Assembly: GCF_009862265.1 (NCBI RefSeq) | Contig: NZ_WWGX01000038.1 | Coordinates: 113,570-177,569 of the forward strand | Source of the DNA: Streptomyces sp. SID8352 | GTDB lineage: Bacteria; Actinomycetota; Actinomycetes; Streptomycetales; Streptomycetaceae | Reading direction: 5' to 3' | DNA: 64,000 bases | Shown here: positions 56,331 to 63,630 of the stretch, piece after piece | Layout of the letters: every line of letters starts with the position of its first letter | Position numbering within the stretch: the first letter of the stretch is position 1 | Made by a program: the position numbers and the translations under genes | Notes under the pieces: generated by a model | The model's input: the letters and a program-made list of their open reading frames with translations, nothing else | Told to the model about the DNA's origin: nothing | Databases searched by the model: none

Positions 56331-56836
56331 GGCGTCCCCATTGCGCTGACCGCCGTGGTGGTCATCCGGGCCACGATCGCGGCGTCGCACAGGCGGCTGG
56401 CGCTCGGGGGGACGGACCAGTACGAGGCCCGCGTCGTCGCGCTGTACGAGGTCCGGTCGCAGCGCGGGACGCCGAGGTATGTGCCGCTGCCGAGGTGGGC
56501 CACGCCGTCCTTGAGGGCGTGGCCCACCTCGGCAGCGGCCGTGCCGGGTGCGACCAGGGCGTAGTAGCGGCGCCCCTCGACGTCGCAGATCACGGCCCCC
56601 CGGAGAACGGCGGCCAGGGCGGCGTCGACAGCCCCGCCCGGCCCCGTGCCGCCGGTGACGGCCAGGACGAGGGGCAGCGGCAGACGCACCGCCGAGAAGG
56701 CTTCGCCGAGCGGGAGCAGGGTGATGCCCTGCGCGCCCCACTCGTCCCGGGCCCGGGCCCGGGACGGGGTGTCGAGCGCCGACAGCAGCCAGCGTTCTGC
56801 GGTCAGCCGGGGAAGGGCCGCCTCGTCGGCGGTCAT
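56327..56836 (-). CDS. Uncharacterised protein heading a coupled three-gene operon
   Basis: A 169-residue soluble protein (AERWLLSALDTPSRARARDE, GQ/GR-rich middle and YYALVAPGTAAAEVGHALKD). The YALV and later GTYLGVPRCDRT words resemble actinobacterial proteins often annotated as hypothetical or primase/polymerase-like, but I cannot place it. ATG after AGAGGGC. It lies 103 bp downstream of the XRE-TPR regulator on the same strand. Confidence 0.65.
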   Translation of the reverse strand: MTADEAALPRLTAERWLLSALDTPSRARARDEWGAQGITLLPLGEAFSAVRLPLPLVLAVTGGTGPGGAVDAALAAVLRGAVICDVEGRRYYALVAPGTAAAEVGHALKDGVAHLGSGTYLGVPRCDRTSYSATTRASYWSVPPSASRLCDAAIVARMTTTAVSAMGTP

Positions 56837-56939
56837 GGCGTGCCCTCTACGGTCATCGCATTCTGTCTCATGTACGTAACCGTAAGTAGGGTTCCGTGGT
56901 CCAACCGAGCTGACAGTTCGGGTGGACCACGGGCTCGGA
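56837..56939 (-). promoter_or_regulatory. Candidate promoter region of the three-gene operon
   Basis: A/T-richer sequence with GGTTACGTAC and CTTACGG words about 35-50 bp before the start; no regulator assigned. Confidence 0.3.
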
Positions 56940-58142
56940 TCAGACGAGGCCGATCCGCTGTGCCAGGTGCTCGGCCTGCCGGGCGTGCATCGCCCGGGCC
57001 CGCCGGATCACCGTCAGGACCACCTGCCGGGCGGCCGGATTGCGTGCGAGGTCCTCCGGCGCCGCCGACTCCAGGGCCAGCAGGGACAGCAGGGCTGCGG
57101 CGTCGTCCCGCCGCTGGCTATGGCAGGCTGCCACCTCCAGGCCGAACGTGAACGCCCGCTCCAGGGAGGGCAGGCCGGTGGTGTCGATGGCGTCGGCCGT
57201 GTGCAGGGCCTCACCCGTCTCGCCCGCCTCCATCTCGATGGACACGGCGTGCAGCGCAACGTTCGTCGGACCGAACACTGTCCGGCCGACGTTGCTGGTG
57301 TCGGGCACCTGGCGGGCCGCGGGCGCGGCATGCGTCACGAGCCGGTCCCGGGCCTCCCACCACCGGCGGCGGCGCGCGGCAGCCACCACGGCGACGAGCT
57401 GGAGGGCGCCGCCCATCGCCGCCTGCTCAACTGCGGGCAGCGGCGCGGCCGCCACCTGCTCGGCCGCGTGCAGCGCCAGCTCCTCGGCCTCGGCCGGCTG
57501 CCCGGCGGCGAGTAGCACATGCCCGAGATTCCACTGGGCCGCGGCGATCCGCAGCGGATCGTCAGCGTCCTCGGCCGCGCGCATCGCCCGGTCCGCGGCC
57601 AGCGTGGCGAGGTCGACCCGGCCCGTGCGGCGAAGGTAGGAGCGGAGCAGGCAGTACAGATCCGATGCCGCCCGCAGGACCGCGCGCCGCTCGGCCGCGT
57701 CCGTGCCCGCCCGGGCCGCCCGCACGGCGTGCTCGATGTCGGCCACCAGCCCGGGCAGCGTCTCGGCCGCCCGGGAGAACCGGTCACCGGCGGTCTGCCA
57801 GGTACACCACGCCGCCTCCACCCGGTCCCTCAGCTCCCCCGACCGCACGGGCTGCGCGCTGCGTGCCGGGCCGTAGCCGAGGAGCGCACGGCCGACGGCG
57901 GCCTCGGCCGTGTCCACGTCGTCGGCCTCGGCGGGTGGCTGCTCGGACAGCAGCGCGGCGGCCGGCACCCCCAGCTCGCGCGCCAGCGCGTAGAGGATCG
58001 GCAGGGACGGGACTTTCAGCCCCCGTTCGATCTGGGACAGGTAGTCGGGTGTGATGCCGATCAGACCGGCGACCGCGTCCTGGCGGCGGCCCCCGCGGTA
58101 GTGCCGAATCCGGTCCCCGATCGGGAGGTCCACTGCGACCAT
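56940..58142 (-). CDS. XRE-family regulator with TPR-like C-terminal domain
   Basis: A 400-residue one-component regulator of a type that is very common in Streptomyces. N-terminal helix-turn-helix (RIRHYRGGRRQDAVAGLIGITPDYLSQIERGLKVPSLPILYALARELGVPAAALL) and a helical, TPR-like remainder. ATG with AAGGAG 7 nt upstream. Divergent from a HAD phosphatase gene with an inverted repeat in the 80-bp gap. Confidence 0.9.
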   Translation of the reverse strand: MVAVDLPIGDRIRHYRGGRRQDAVAGLIGITPDYLSQIERGLKVPSLPILYALARELGVPAAALLSEQPPAEADDVDTAEAAVGRALLGYGPARSAQPVRSGELRDRVEAAWCTWQTAGDRFSRAAETLPGLVADIEHAVRAARAGTDAAERRAVLRAASDLYCLLRSYLRRTGRVDLATLAADRAMRAAEDADDPLRIAAAQWNLGHVLLAAGQPAEAEELALHAAEQVAAAPLPAVEQAAMGGALQLVAVVAAARRRRWWEARDRLVTHAAPAARQVPDTSNVGRTVFGPTNVALHAVSIEMEAGETGEALHTADAIDTTGLPSLERAFTFGLEVAACHSQRRDDAAALLSLLALESAAPEDLARNPAARQVVLTVIRRARAMHARQAEHLAQRIGLV

Positions 58143-58169
58143 GTGCCATCTCCTTGCTCCGGTCTCCGA

Positions 58170-58189
58170 GCGTAGGGTGCCCGCTACGC
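58170..58189. promoter_or_regulatory. Inverted repeat between divergent XRE-TPR and HAD genes
   Basis: GCGTAG and CTACGC are perfect inverted copies 8 bp apart. Possible operator for the XRE-TPR protein. Confidence 0.45.
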
Positions 58190-58222
58190 GGGGAACGCGT
58201 TTCGGGACGAGAGGAGACACGG

Positions 58223-58891
58223 GTGCCGGAGCTGGTGCTATGGGACATCGACCACACACTGATGGCGATGCGAGGCCTGGGCCGCGCTCTGTGGGCGCAG
58301 GCGTTCTCCGAGGTGACGGGCGTATCCATGCGCGAGCAGGCCGATGTCACCGGGTCGACGGAGCGTGTGATCCTGCGTGAGACCGCCCGCCTGCACGGGA
58401 TCCCCTACACGGAGGACCTGTTCACCGAGTTCGCCCGCGCGCTCGGCGGGGCGCACGTGCGGCGCGCGGCAGAGCTGCGCGAGCGCGGCCACGCGCTCCC
58501 CGGTGCCGCGGCGGTCCTCTCCACCCTCGCCGGGCAGGGCGTGCGCCAGTCGGTGGTCACCGGCAACGTGCGGGCCGTCGCCGAGGTGAAGCTGGCCACG
58601 TTCGGCCTGGACAGCTACGTGAACCTCGCGGAGGGAGCCTACGGCGAGGACGGGGAGGGACGGCCGGAGCTGCTGCGCAGGGCGCTGGCCCGGGCGGAAG
58701 TACTCCCGGGAGCCGCTGTGTTCCTCGGCGACACCCCCGCCGACGTCACCGGCGGTCGCGCGGCGGGAGTCCGGGTCATCGCGGTGGCCACCGGCCGGGC
58801 GTCCGCCGACGAACTGCGGGCCGCCGGGGCCGCCGAGGTCCTCGGATCGCTCGCGGACCTGCCCGCGGTGATGGCCGCCATCAACGCATGA
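58223..58891 (+). CDS. HAD-family hydrolase
   Basis: A 222-residue phosphatase-like protein. Motif I is LVLWDIDHTLM (DxD), motif II the SVVTGNVRAV region, and motif IV FLGDTPADVTGGRAAG. A cap domain lies between. GTG start with GAGGAG 8 nt upstream; an upstream in-frame start would not give the family N-terminus. Substrate unknown. Confidence 0.87.
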   Translation: MPELVLWDIDHTLMAMRGLGRALWAQAFSEVTGVSMREQADVTGSTERVILRETARLHGIPYTEDLFTEFARALGGAHVRRAAELRERGHALPGAAAVLSTLAGQGVRQSVVTGNVRAVAEVKLATFGLDSYVNLAEGAYGEDGEGRPELLRRALARAEVLPGAAVFLGDTPADVTGGRAAGVRVIAVATGRASADELRAAGAAEVLGSLADLPAVMAAINA

Positions 58892-58896
58892 CGAAT

Positions 58897-58935
58897 CGGC
58901 CCCGCCTCCCCCATGGCAGGGGAGAACGGGGCCGG
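58897..58935 (+). terminator. Terminator after the HAD gene
   Basis: CGGCCCCG-CTCCCC pairs with GGGGAG-CGGGGCCG around CATGG-CA, directly after the stop. Confidence 0.8.
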
Positions 58936-59005
58936 TGGCCAGTGGCCGAGGGCCTGATACAGGGTGAAAGCCGGGGCACCCCGCCTGGCTGAAAGCCATT
59001 CACCT

Positions 59006-59119
59006 GGACAGGGAAGCCAGTACGCTCCGCCCTGTCCCTGTGTATTGCTGAACGCGGGAAGACACAGGGCCGGGCGCCGCGTATCCAGGCGAATGGATAC
59101 GCGTCGGGGCGCCCGGCCC
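59006..59119. terminator. Two hairpins between convergent genes
   Basis: GGACAGGG/CCCTGTCC at 59006-59037 and a 12-bp stem GGGCCGGGCGCC/GGCGCCCGGCCC at 59067-59119 with a nested CGTATCC/GGATACG stem. The second would end the minus-strand gene that follows. Confidence 0.7.
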
Positions 59120-59153
59120 TTCCGGCATACGTCCTCCACCGCGGTGAGGTGCT

Positions 59154-59843
59154 CTACTCCTCGGCGGCGGAGCGCTCCGCCTGGGCCTGAGCCCGCCGCC
59201 ACTCCCGGCATCCGGTGCCCCGGCAGGCCGGCCGTGTGGCCCGGCCCTTCGGCTTCCCCCGGTACCCGGCGGGGGAGCCGCAGCCCGGAGCGTTCTCACC
59301 CAGCACGCACAGGGACCAGGCGGCTTCGTCGAGCTGGTCGCCGAACGCGAGGTCCCAGGTCGCCCGGCCGTACACCTTCGCCAGGCTTACACCGGCCTCG
59401 GCGGCGGCGTCCGCGATGGGCGTACCTGCCGCGACAAGGGTGATGACCTCGGCCCGCGTCTCAGCAGGGAACGCCTCCTCGGACAGCGCCCGCTTCCGCT
59501 CCCGGCTCTCGGCGGTGTGAGCCCGCATGCAGACGGGGCACCTGCAACCGACACGGTAGAGCGTGGCGGGCCCGTACCGGTCGTGGTCGTACTCGACCCG
59601 GATCGGGCGCGCGGCGATGCGGAGTAGCTGCTTCCCGGTCCAGGTGTAGGTCCGGCCGCCGCGCCGGTGGGGTCGCAGGCGGCTGCCGGGGAGCCAGCCG
59701 TGGAGGGCCATGCCGGAGACGTTGGAGAGGGAGAGGCCGAGCAACGCGGCCACGTCCCGGAGCGCGTAGGTCGTCACGGGGTCGATCTGGTCCGCGTATG
59801 CGGCCAGGGGGTGAGGTTGTGGCCGGGCGTTGCTGCGCGGCAT
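59154..59843 (-). CDS. Phage-type helix-turn-helix protein with zinc motif
   Basis: A 229-residue protein. Two helix-turn-helix-like segments: TYALRDVAALLGLSLSNVSGMALHGWLP (about 25-55) and AAGTPIADAAAEAGVSLAKVYGRA (about 140-165). Between them lies GCRCPVCMRAHTAESRERKR, a C-x-C-x2-C zinc motif typical of actinophage and prophage proteins; more Cys occur at the C-terminus. Start at ATG with GAAGGA upstream; a longer frame that runs back to 59969 crosses the repeat array and is rejected. It lies immediately downstream of that array. Confidence 0.75.
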   Translation of the reverse strand: MPRSNARPQPHPLAAYADQIDPVTTYALRDVAALLGLSLSNVSGMALHGWLPGSRLRPHRRGGRTYTWTGKQLLRIAARPIRVEYDHDRYGPATLYRVGCRCPVCMRAHTAESRERKRALSEEAFPAETRAEVITLVAAGTPIADAAAEAGVSLAKVYGRATWDLAFGDQLDEAAWSLCVLGENAPGCGSPAGYRGKPKGRATRPACRGTGCREWRRAQAQAERSAAEE

Positions 59844-59857
59844 CCTGCTGTCCTTCC

Positions 59858-60068
59858 GTCCCGCCCCGTATGCACGGGGAGTACGTGTTCCACTTGCGTC
59901 CGCTGTTAACGCTCTCGCAGACCACCCCCGCGTGCACGGGGACAATGAGAAAGCCCATTCGACAGCCACGCAAGGCTAGGGGCCACCCCCGCATACGCGG
60001 GGAACGACAGCGCCCACTGATGGGTGTACAGCACCCAACTGGGCCACCCCCGCAGTGCGGGGAAAGTG
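59858..60068 (-). CRISPR. Four-repeat degenerate type I-E-like CRISPR mini-array (orphan)
   Basis: Four related 27-28-bp repeats begin at 59858, 59920, 59981 and 60042, a period of 60-62 bp, separated by three unrelated spacers of 33-34 bp. On the minus strand the repeat reads about GTCGTTCCCCGCGTATGCGG followed by GGGTGGCC, the stem-and-flank pattern of type I-E repeats in actinobacteria. Repeat at 59858 is the most diverged (trailer-like); the last one has a 1-bp deletion. No A/T-rich leader and no cas gene are seen. Confidence 0.6.
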
Positions 60069-60201
60069 GCGCGTCCGCCAGGCCCCGACGATAGGGGCGA
60101 GGCGTCGAGCCGGTCAACTCCGGCGCGCCGCCCAGCGAACGGCTCCTCAGTGCCGGGCCCCACAACGAAACGGCCCCGCTCTCCCGGAGGAGAATAGTTG
60201 C
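60069..60201. other. Spacer between mini-array and palindrome
   Basis: No gene. Would contain the array leader if the minus-strand orientation is right, but it is G/C-rich. Confidence 0.3.
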
Positions 60202-60229
60202 CAACTATGCCTCACGTGAGGCATAGTTG
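60202..60229. promoter_or_regulatory. 28-bp perfect palindrome, operator candidate
   Basis: CAACTATGCCTCA and its exact complement around CG; an additional half-site ATAGTTG lies at 60194-60200 just before it. Located 46-73 bp before the next gene. Confidence 0.65.
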
Positions 60230-60275
60230 AGGTGTCGTCAGGCGACCGCCCGACACCACCCCAGGGGGAACCATC

Positions 60276-60707
60276 ATGGCCATCAGCAGCCACGACGCCG
60301 AGAGGATCCACCGCCTTGCCCAGGACGCCGGCATCCCCGACGCCACGGTCGAGGCGTGGACCGAGGAGGCCGGCGGATACAAGTTCGCCATCACCGACCA
60401 CACCGGCACCCTCAAGGCCCGCCAGGCCGACGAGGTCCGGGCCCGCATCCGCCGACACGTCCGGGACCAGGAGCAGGCCACCGCGGCCGAGGCCGCGAAG
60501 GCCGCCGGAACCGTGCTGCCCCCGCCCGGAACCCCGATGGCCACACCCGCGCAGGTCGAGTACATCCTGGACCTGCTCGCGCAGCGGCACCGCAGCGGAG
60601 ACGGCGGCGGCTTCATCATGAACGGCCCCACCGACCGCGCCGGGATCGAGTCCCTGACCCGCGCGAAGGCCTCGCTCTACATCACCTCACTGAAGGGGGA
60701 CTACTGA
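60276..60707 (+). CDS. Phage-type protein with PT-Q / LTR-EAS-like helical domain
   Basis: A 143-residue protein. The N-terminal half is charged and helical; the C-terminal half (MATPAQVEYILDLLAQRHRS, then IESLTRAKASLYITSLKG) resembles a small helical domain frequent in actinophage early proteins. ATG after the GGGGGAACC site. It overlaps the following start. Function unknown. Confidence 0.7.
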   Translation: MAISSHDAERIHRLAQDAGIPDATVEAWTEEAGGYKFAITDHTGTLKARQADEVRARIRRHVRDQEQATAAEAAKAAGTVLPPPGTPMATPAQVEYILDLLAQRHRSGDGGGFIMNGPTDRAGIESLTRAKASLYITSLKGDY

Positions 60708-61612
60708 TCACCCGAGAACTCTGGTCCGCTGACCAGGCCGCCGTACACCTCGGCCTCACTCCGGACGCGGCACGAAGACAGCTCTCCCGCTGGGGCATCG
60801 CCCGGGCCGGGACCGGACAGTCCACGGCCGGACGCATCACCGCCCTGTACGACGCCGACCAGATCCGCACCGCCCACCGGTCCCGACCCGGACGAGGGGC
60901 CCGGACCGACCTCACGGAGGAGACGCACGTGGACTACATGAAAGCGAGGGGCTTCGAGAAGCTCGCCGAGCGGGGGCTCCAGCCGCTTGAGGACTACCCC
61001 GGCTCCACACGGAAATGGTGGCGGATGCGCTGCCTGACGTGCGGCGCCGAAGTCCGGCGCCAGTACGCGATGCTGTCCCCGTGCCTCCACGGCAAGCCCC
61101 TGTCCCCCACGCAGCAGGCGAAGGCCGCAGCGCTGGAGGCCGCGGCGACAGAGCGGGTCCGCGCCGCCGGGTGGGAGCCCGCGGAGCCCTTCCCCGGCTC
61201 CACGTCCGCCGGATGGGACCTGCGGTGCACCTCCTGCCAGGGGATTTCGCGGCGCCTCTCGACCCCCGCCGCGGTCAAGCCGTGCCACCACCCGGTCCGG
61301 CCGACGGAAAACACCGCCGAGCAGGTCGCCGAACTGCGGCGCCAGAGGGCCGAACGGGAGTGGCTCCAGGACGTCGTGAAGCACCGGACCGGCAAGCTCC
61401 AGACGAAGAACCTGCGGGCCCTGGAGGACTACCCCGGCGAGGGCCAGCTCTGGTGGGTGCAGTGCAAGTTCTGCTCCCGGGCCTGGCAGATGCCCGAGGA
61501 CAACCTCCGCGCCTGCCCGCACAAGGGCGCCGGGCACCCCGGACACCCACCGCTCCCGGAGCCGACCAAACGGTCCAAGCGGCCCGCGACGAAGCGCACG
61601 CCCCGAGCATGA
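60704..61612 (+). CDS. Protein with N-terminal helix-turn-helix and three zinc-ribbon-like repeats
   Basis: A 302-residue protein read from a CTG start that overlaps the previous stop (CTGA) with AAGGGGGA 3 nt upstream. Residues 1-40 look like a MerR/phage HTH (WSADQAAVHLGLTPDAARRQLSRWGIAR). Then three repeats of a pattern E-D/P-F/Y-P-G-x-W-x2-R/Q-C-x2-C-x(n)-C-x-H: at about 98-130 (WWRMRCLTCGAEV...CLH), 165-195 (WDLRCTSCQG...CHH) and 240-270 (WWVQCKFCSRAW...CPH). These resemble treble-clef or DUF4379-like zinc ribbons. Role unknown; nucleic-acid binding is inferred. Confidence 0.68.
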   Translation: MITRELWSADQAAVHLGLTPDAARRQLSRWGIARAGTGQSTAGRITALYDADQIRTAHRSRPGRGARTDLTEETHVDYMKARGFEKLAERGLQPLEDYPGSTRKWWRMRCLTCGAEVRRQYAMLSPCLHGKPLSPTQQAKAAALEAAATERVRAAGWEPAEPFPGSTSAGWDLRCTSCQGISRRLSTPAAVKPCHHPVRPTENTAEQVAELRRQRAEREWLQDVVKHRTGKLQTKNLRALEDYPGEGQLWWVQCKFCSRAWQMPEDNLRACPHKGAGHPGHPPLPEPTKRSKRPATKRTPRA

Positions 61613-61617
61613 CGAAG

Positions 61618-61657
61618 CGGCCCCGCCCTTCCCCCGGCGGGGGGAAGGGCGGGGCCG
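61618..61657. terminator. Bidirectional terminator
   Basis: A perfect 18-bp stem with a GGCG tetraloop between convergent genes. Confidence 0.9.
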
Positions 61658-61660
61658 TGG

Positions 61661-62029
61661 TCATGGTGTGAGGTCGTGCAGGTAGGGCTGGACCTCGTCG
61701 GGGACCGGCTGCGGTGGTGGCGGCGGCTCCAGGTGCTGGGCGCGCATGTAGCCGACCAGAGACCGGGCCCAGCCCGCGAGGTAGCGGATCGCGAAGTCCT
61801 GGGCCGTGATGCGTTCCCGGTCCCGCTCGGTCTCGGCCTCCAGCTCGTCGATCCGCTCGCCCTGCCGTGTGATCTCCCGCTCCATGCGGTCGGTGACCGC
61901 GGTGAAGTCGTCCCGCCTGCGCTGGCCCCGGGGCTGGCGGCGGCCGATGACGGCGGTGGTGATCCCGCCGACCGCGGTGACGCCGGCGACGGCGAGGGCG
62001 GACAGCGCGGTCAGCATTTCAGGTCTCAC
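61661..62029 (-). CDS. Phage-type membrane/coiled-coil protein
   Basis: A 122-residue protein with one membrane helix (LTALSALAVAGVTAVGGITTAVIG), a long coiled coil (DRMEREITRQGERIDELEAETERDRERI) and a Pro-rich tail. Architecture is like a spanin or lysis-associated protein. GTG start with GGAG 7 nt before; it overlaps the upstream gene by 11 nt. Function inferred only from its place in the lysis cassette. Confidence 0.65.
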   Translation of the reverse strand: MRPEMLTALSALAVAGVTAVGGITTAVIGRRQPRGQRRRDDFTAVTDRMEREITRQGERIDELEAETERDRERITAQDFAIRYLAGWARSLVGYMRAQHLEPPPPPQPVPDEVQPYLHDLTP

Positions 62030-62444
62030 GCGGGGGCTCCGATCGTGCGCGCGGCGGTTCGTCCCAGCCGATCGCCACCAGGCAGACCGTGCCGAACGCC
62101 GCGAAGATGGTGGCGATGACCCAGCCGCGGGGGGACTCGCCGAGCGGCCACCAGGACACGAGGTACGCGCCGGCCCACGCGGAGGCGATGGCCCAGACCG
62201 CGAGGAACCCGGGCCAGTCCCGGCGGGGCGGCAGCCAGGCGCAGGCCAGCGCGGCGGCCCCGGCCGTGATCCACGCCCAGCCCCATGAGTCGAGCGGCAT
62301 GACCGTCAGCAGCAGCGCCAGGCCCTGCTCGTCGCCGGTCGGCTGGACGATCTGCCCGGCGCCGTAGCCCACGGCCATGACCCCCTTGAGGGTGAGCAGC
62401 GCGCCGCGGCGGCCGAGCCGCTCGGCGGGCCGCCGCGCCCGCAT
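62019..62444 (-). CDS. Phage-type integral membrane protein
   Basis: A 141-residue protein with about four hydrophobic segments (for example WGWAWITAGAAALACAWLPP and WVIATIFAAFGTVCLVAIGW). Basic N-terminus, soluble C-tail. ATG overlaps the stop of the holin-like gene and follows AAGGAG. Either a second holin or a tail-associated membrane protein. Confidence 0.65.
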   Translation of the reverse strand: MRARRPAERLGRRGALLTLKGVMAVGYGAGQIVQPTGDEQGLALLLTVMPLDSWGWAWITAGAAALACAWLPPRRDWPGFLAVWAIASAWAGAYLVSWWPLGESPRGWVIATIFAAFGTVCLVAIGWDEPPRARSEPPRET

Positions 62445-62623
62445 CAGCTCTCCTTCGGCCGGTTGGGGACGGCGTAGACGATGCCCCAGGCGCCGAGGAC
62501 GGCGAGGGCTATGGTGATGCCCTCCCCGGTGGTCAGGACGCCGTCCTGGACGGCGGTGACGGCGGCGGTGGCGCCCGCCGCGAGGCCGCCGACGATGCTC
62601 TTGGCGATGGGTGAGATACGCAT
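62444..62623 (-). CDS. Holin-like protein
   Basis: A 59-residue protein with two hydrophobic segments (SIVGGLAAGATAAVTAV and GITIALAVLGAWGIVYAV) and a charged tail, as in small phage holins. The ATG follows GGAAGGACC. Lies 14 bp downstream of the amidase gene. Confidence 0.72.
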   Translation of the reverse strand: MRISPIAKSIVGGLAAGATAAVTAVQDGVLTTGEGITIALAVLGAWGIVYAVPNRPKES

Positions 62624-62637
62624 GAGGGTCCTTCCGG

Positions 62638-63558
62638 TCAGGAGGTGACGGCGAAGCCGTGGCGGTCGCCGAGGCGGTCGAGGGAGGCCCGGCCGGGGAT
62701 GCCGTCGGCGGCCTTGCCGGTGTAGCCGAGGCGCCGCTGCCAGGCCGCGTAGGCGGTCACGGTGGTCGTGCCGAAGTGGCCGTCGCTGTACCTCTTCGCG
62801 AGGAGGCCCTCGTCGACGAGGGCGGCCTCTACGGTCCGGACCCCGGCGTAGGTCACGGGAGTGCCGCGCAGGCCCGGGTTGGAGCGGGCGGCCTTCACCA
62901 GCTCGGACAGGTCGACGACCGGCCGGGCCGGGACCGGCCGCGGCGCGGGGGCCGGGGTCTTGGCCCCGAGCCGTTTCGCGATCCGCCGCTCGATGTCCGC
63001 CCAGTCCAGGCCCGGCCCGCGCGGGTCGACCTTGCCGGGCTGCCAGTCCAGGTGCCGGATCACGGACCGGGCGTCCCAGCCGTGGTGCCGGCAGACCGCG
63101 GTGGCCGCGCGGACGATCGCCTCGACCTGCACGCCGGGCCACGGGTCCTGGCCGTCGCCGAGGTTCTCGCACTCGAAGCCGTAGAAGTGCCGGTTCCCGT
63201 CCGTCGACGCCTCGTTGTCGGGCGGCAGGGGGCGCTCGGCGATGACCGCGGCGAGGACATCCGGGTCGCCGAGCCCGGCGTGGTTGGCGCGGCCGTAGCC
63301 GACCAGGTGCACCCGGCCGTCCTTCGCGATGACGCCGTGGCACAGCGGGCCCGGCAAGTCGGAGTGCCCGTCGCGGCATATCCGGACGGTGGCGGCGGTG
63401 CCCCGGGTGACGGAGTGGTGGACCATCACGCCGTGCACCGGGCCCCAGGGGCCCTTGTGGTCGCGGTTGCGGGTTGGCCAGGCGCCCTCCTGGACGACGA
63501 TGAGGCCCTCGGCCTCCAGGGCGGCGAGGAAGGCGGGCGCGGGCATGGGGTCGGCCAT
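62638..63558 (-). CDS. Phage endolysin: N-acetylmuramoyl-L-alanine amidase with C-terminal binding domain
   Basis: A 306-residue lysis enzyme. Amidase_2 domain (about 25-175) with zinc-ligand His residues in VHGVMVHHSV, HAGLGDP and VIRHLDWQPGKVDP; conserved YGFECENLGDG. A Pro-rich linker leads to a C-terminal domain (about 215-306) with peptidoglycan-binding-like sequence (VEAALVDEGLLAKRYSDGHFG, YAAWQRRLGY). Start at the ATG preceded by GGAGG; a start 5 codons upstream lacks it. Typical of Streptomyces phages. Confidence 0.88.
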   Translation of the reverse strand: MADPMPAPAFLAALEAEGLIVVQEGAWPTRNRDHKGPWGPVHGVMVHHSVTRGTAATVRICRDGHSDLPGPLCHGVIAKDGRVHLVGYGRANHAGLGDPDVLAAVIAERPLPPDNEASTDGNRHFYGFECENLGDGQDPWPGVQVEAIVRAATAVCRHHGWDARSVIRHLDWQPGKVDPRGPGLDWADIERRIAKRLGAKTPAPAPRPVPARPVVDLSELVKAARSNPGLRGTPVTYAGVRTVEAALVDEGLLAKRYSDGHFGTTTVTAYAAWQRRLGYTGKAADGIPGRASLDRLGDRHGFAVTS

Positions 63559-63579
63559 GGGGCCTCCAGACATAGGAGA

Positions 63580-63605
63580 AGCCCCGGCCGGGTCGGCGCG
63601 GGGCT
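63580..63605 (-). terminator. Hairpin between tail gene and amidase gene
   Basis: AGCCCC and GGGGCT pair around a G/C-rich loop. Confidence 0.5.
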
Positions 63606-63630
63606 GCGGGGCGGGCGGGGTGTGCGGAGG

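Noticed and set aside
57014..57331. Overlapping frames inside the XRE-TPR gene
   Set aside because: Shadows of a gene whose own frame is clear.
59790..59812. A fifth CRISPR-like repeat (CCGCGTATGCGG)
   Set aside because: It lies in coding sequence, is about 70 bp from its neighbour rather than 61, and lacks the CCCC/GGGG stem.
59844..59969. Longer reading frame for the phage-type helix-turn-helix gene (start at 59969)
   Set aside because: It would translate through two units of the repeat array and has no ribosome-binding site; the ATG at 59843 has GAAGGA upstream.
60083..60100. CCCC...GGGG hairpin to the right of the array as another repeat
   Set aside because: Distance to the last repeat is about 35 bp and the inner sequence does not match.
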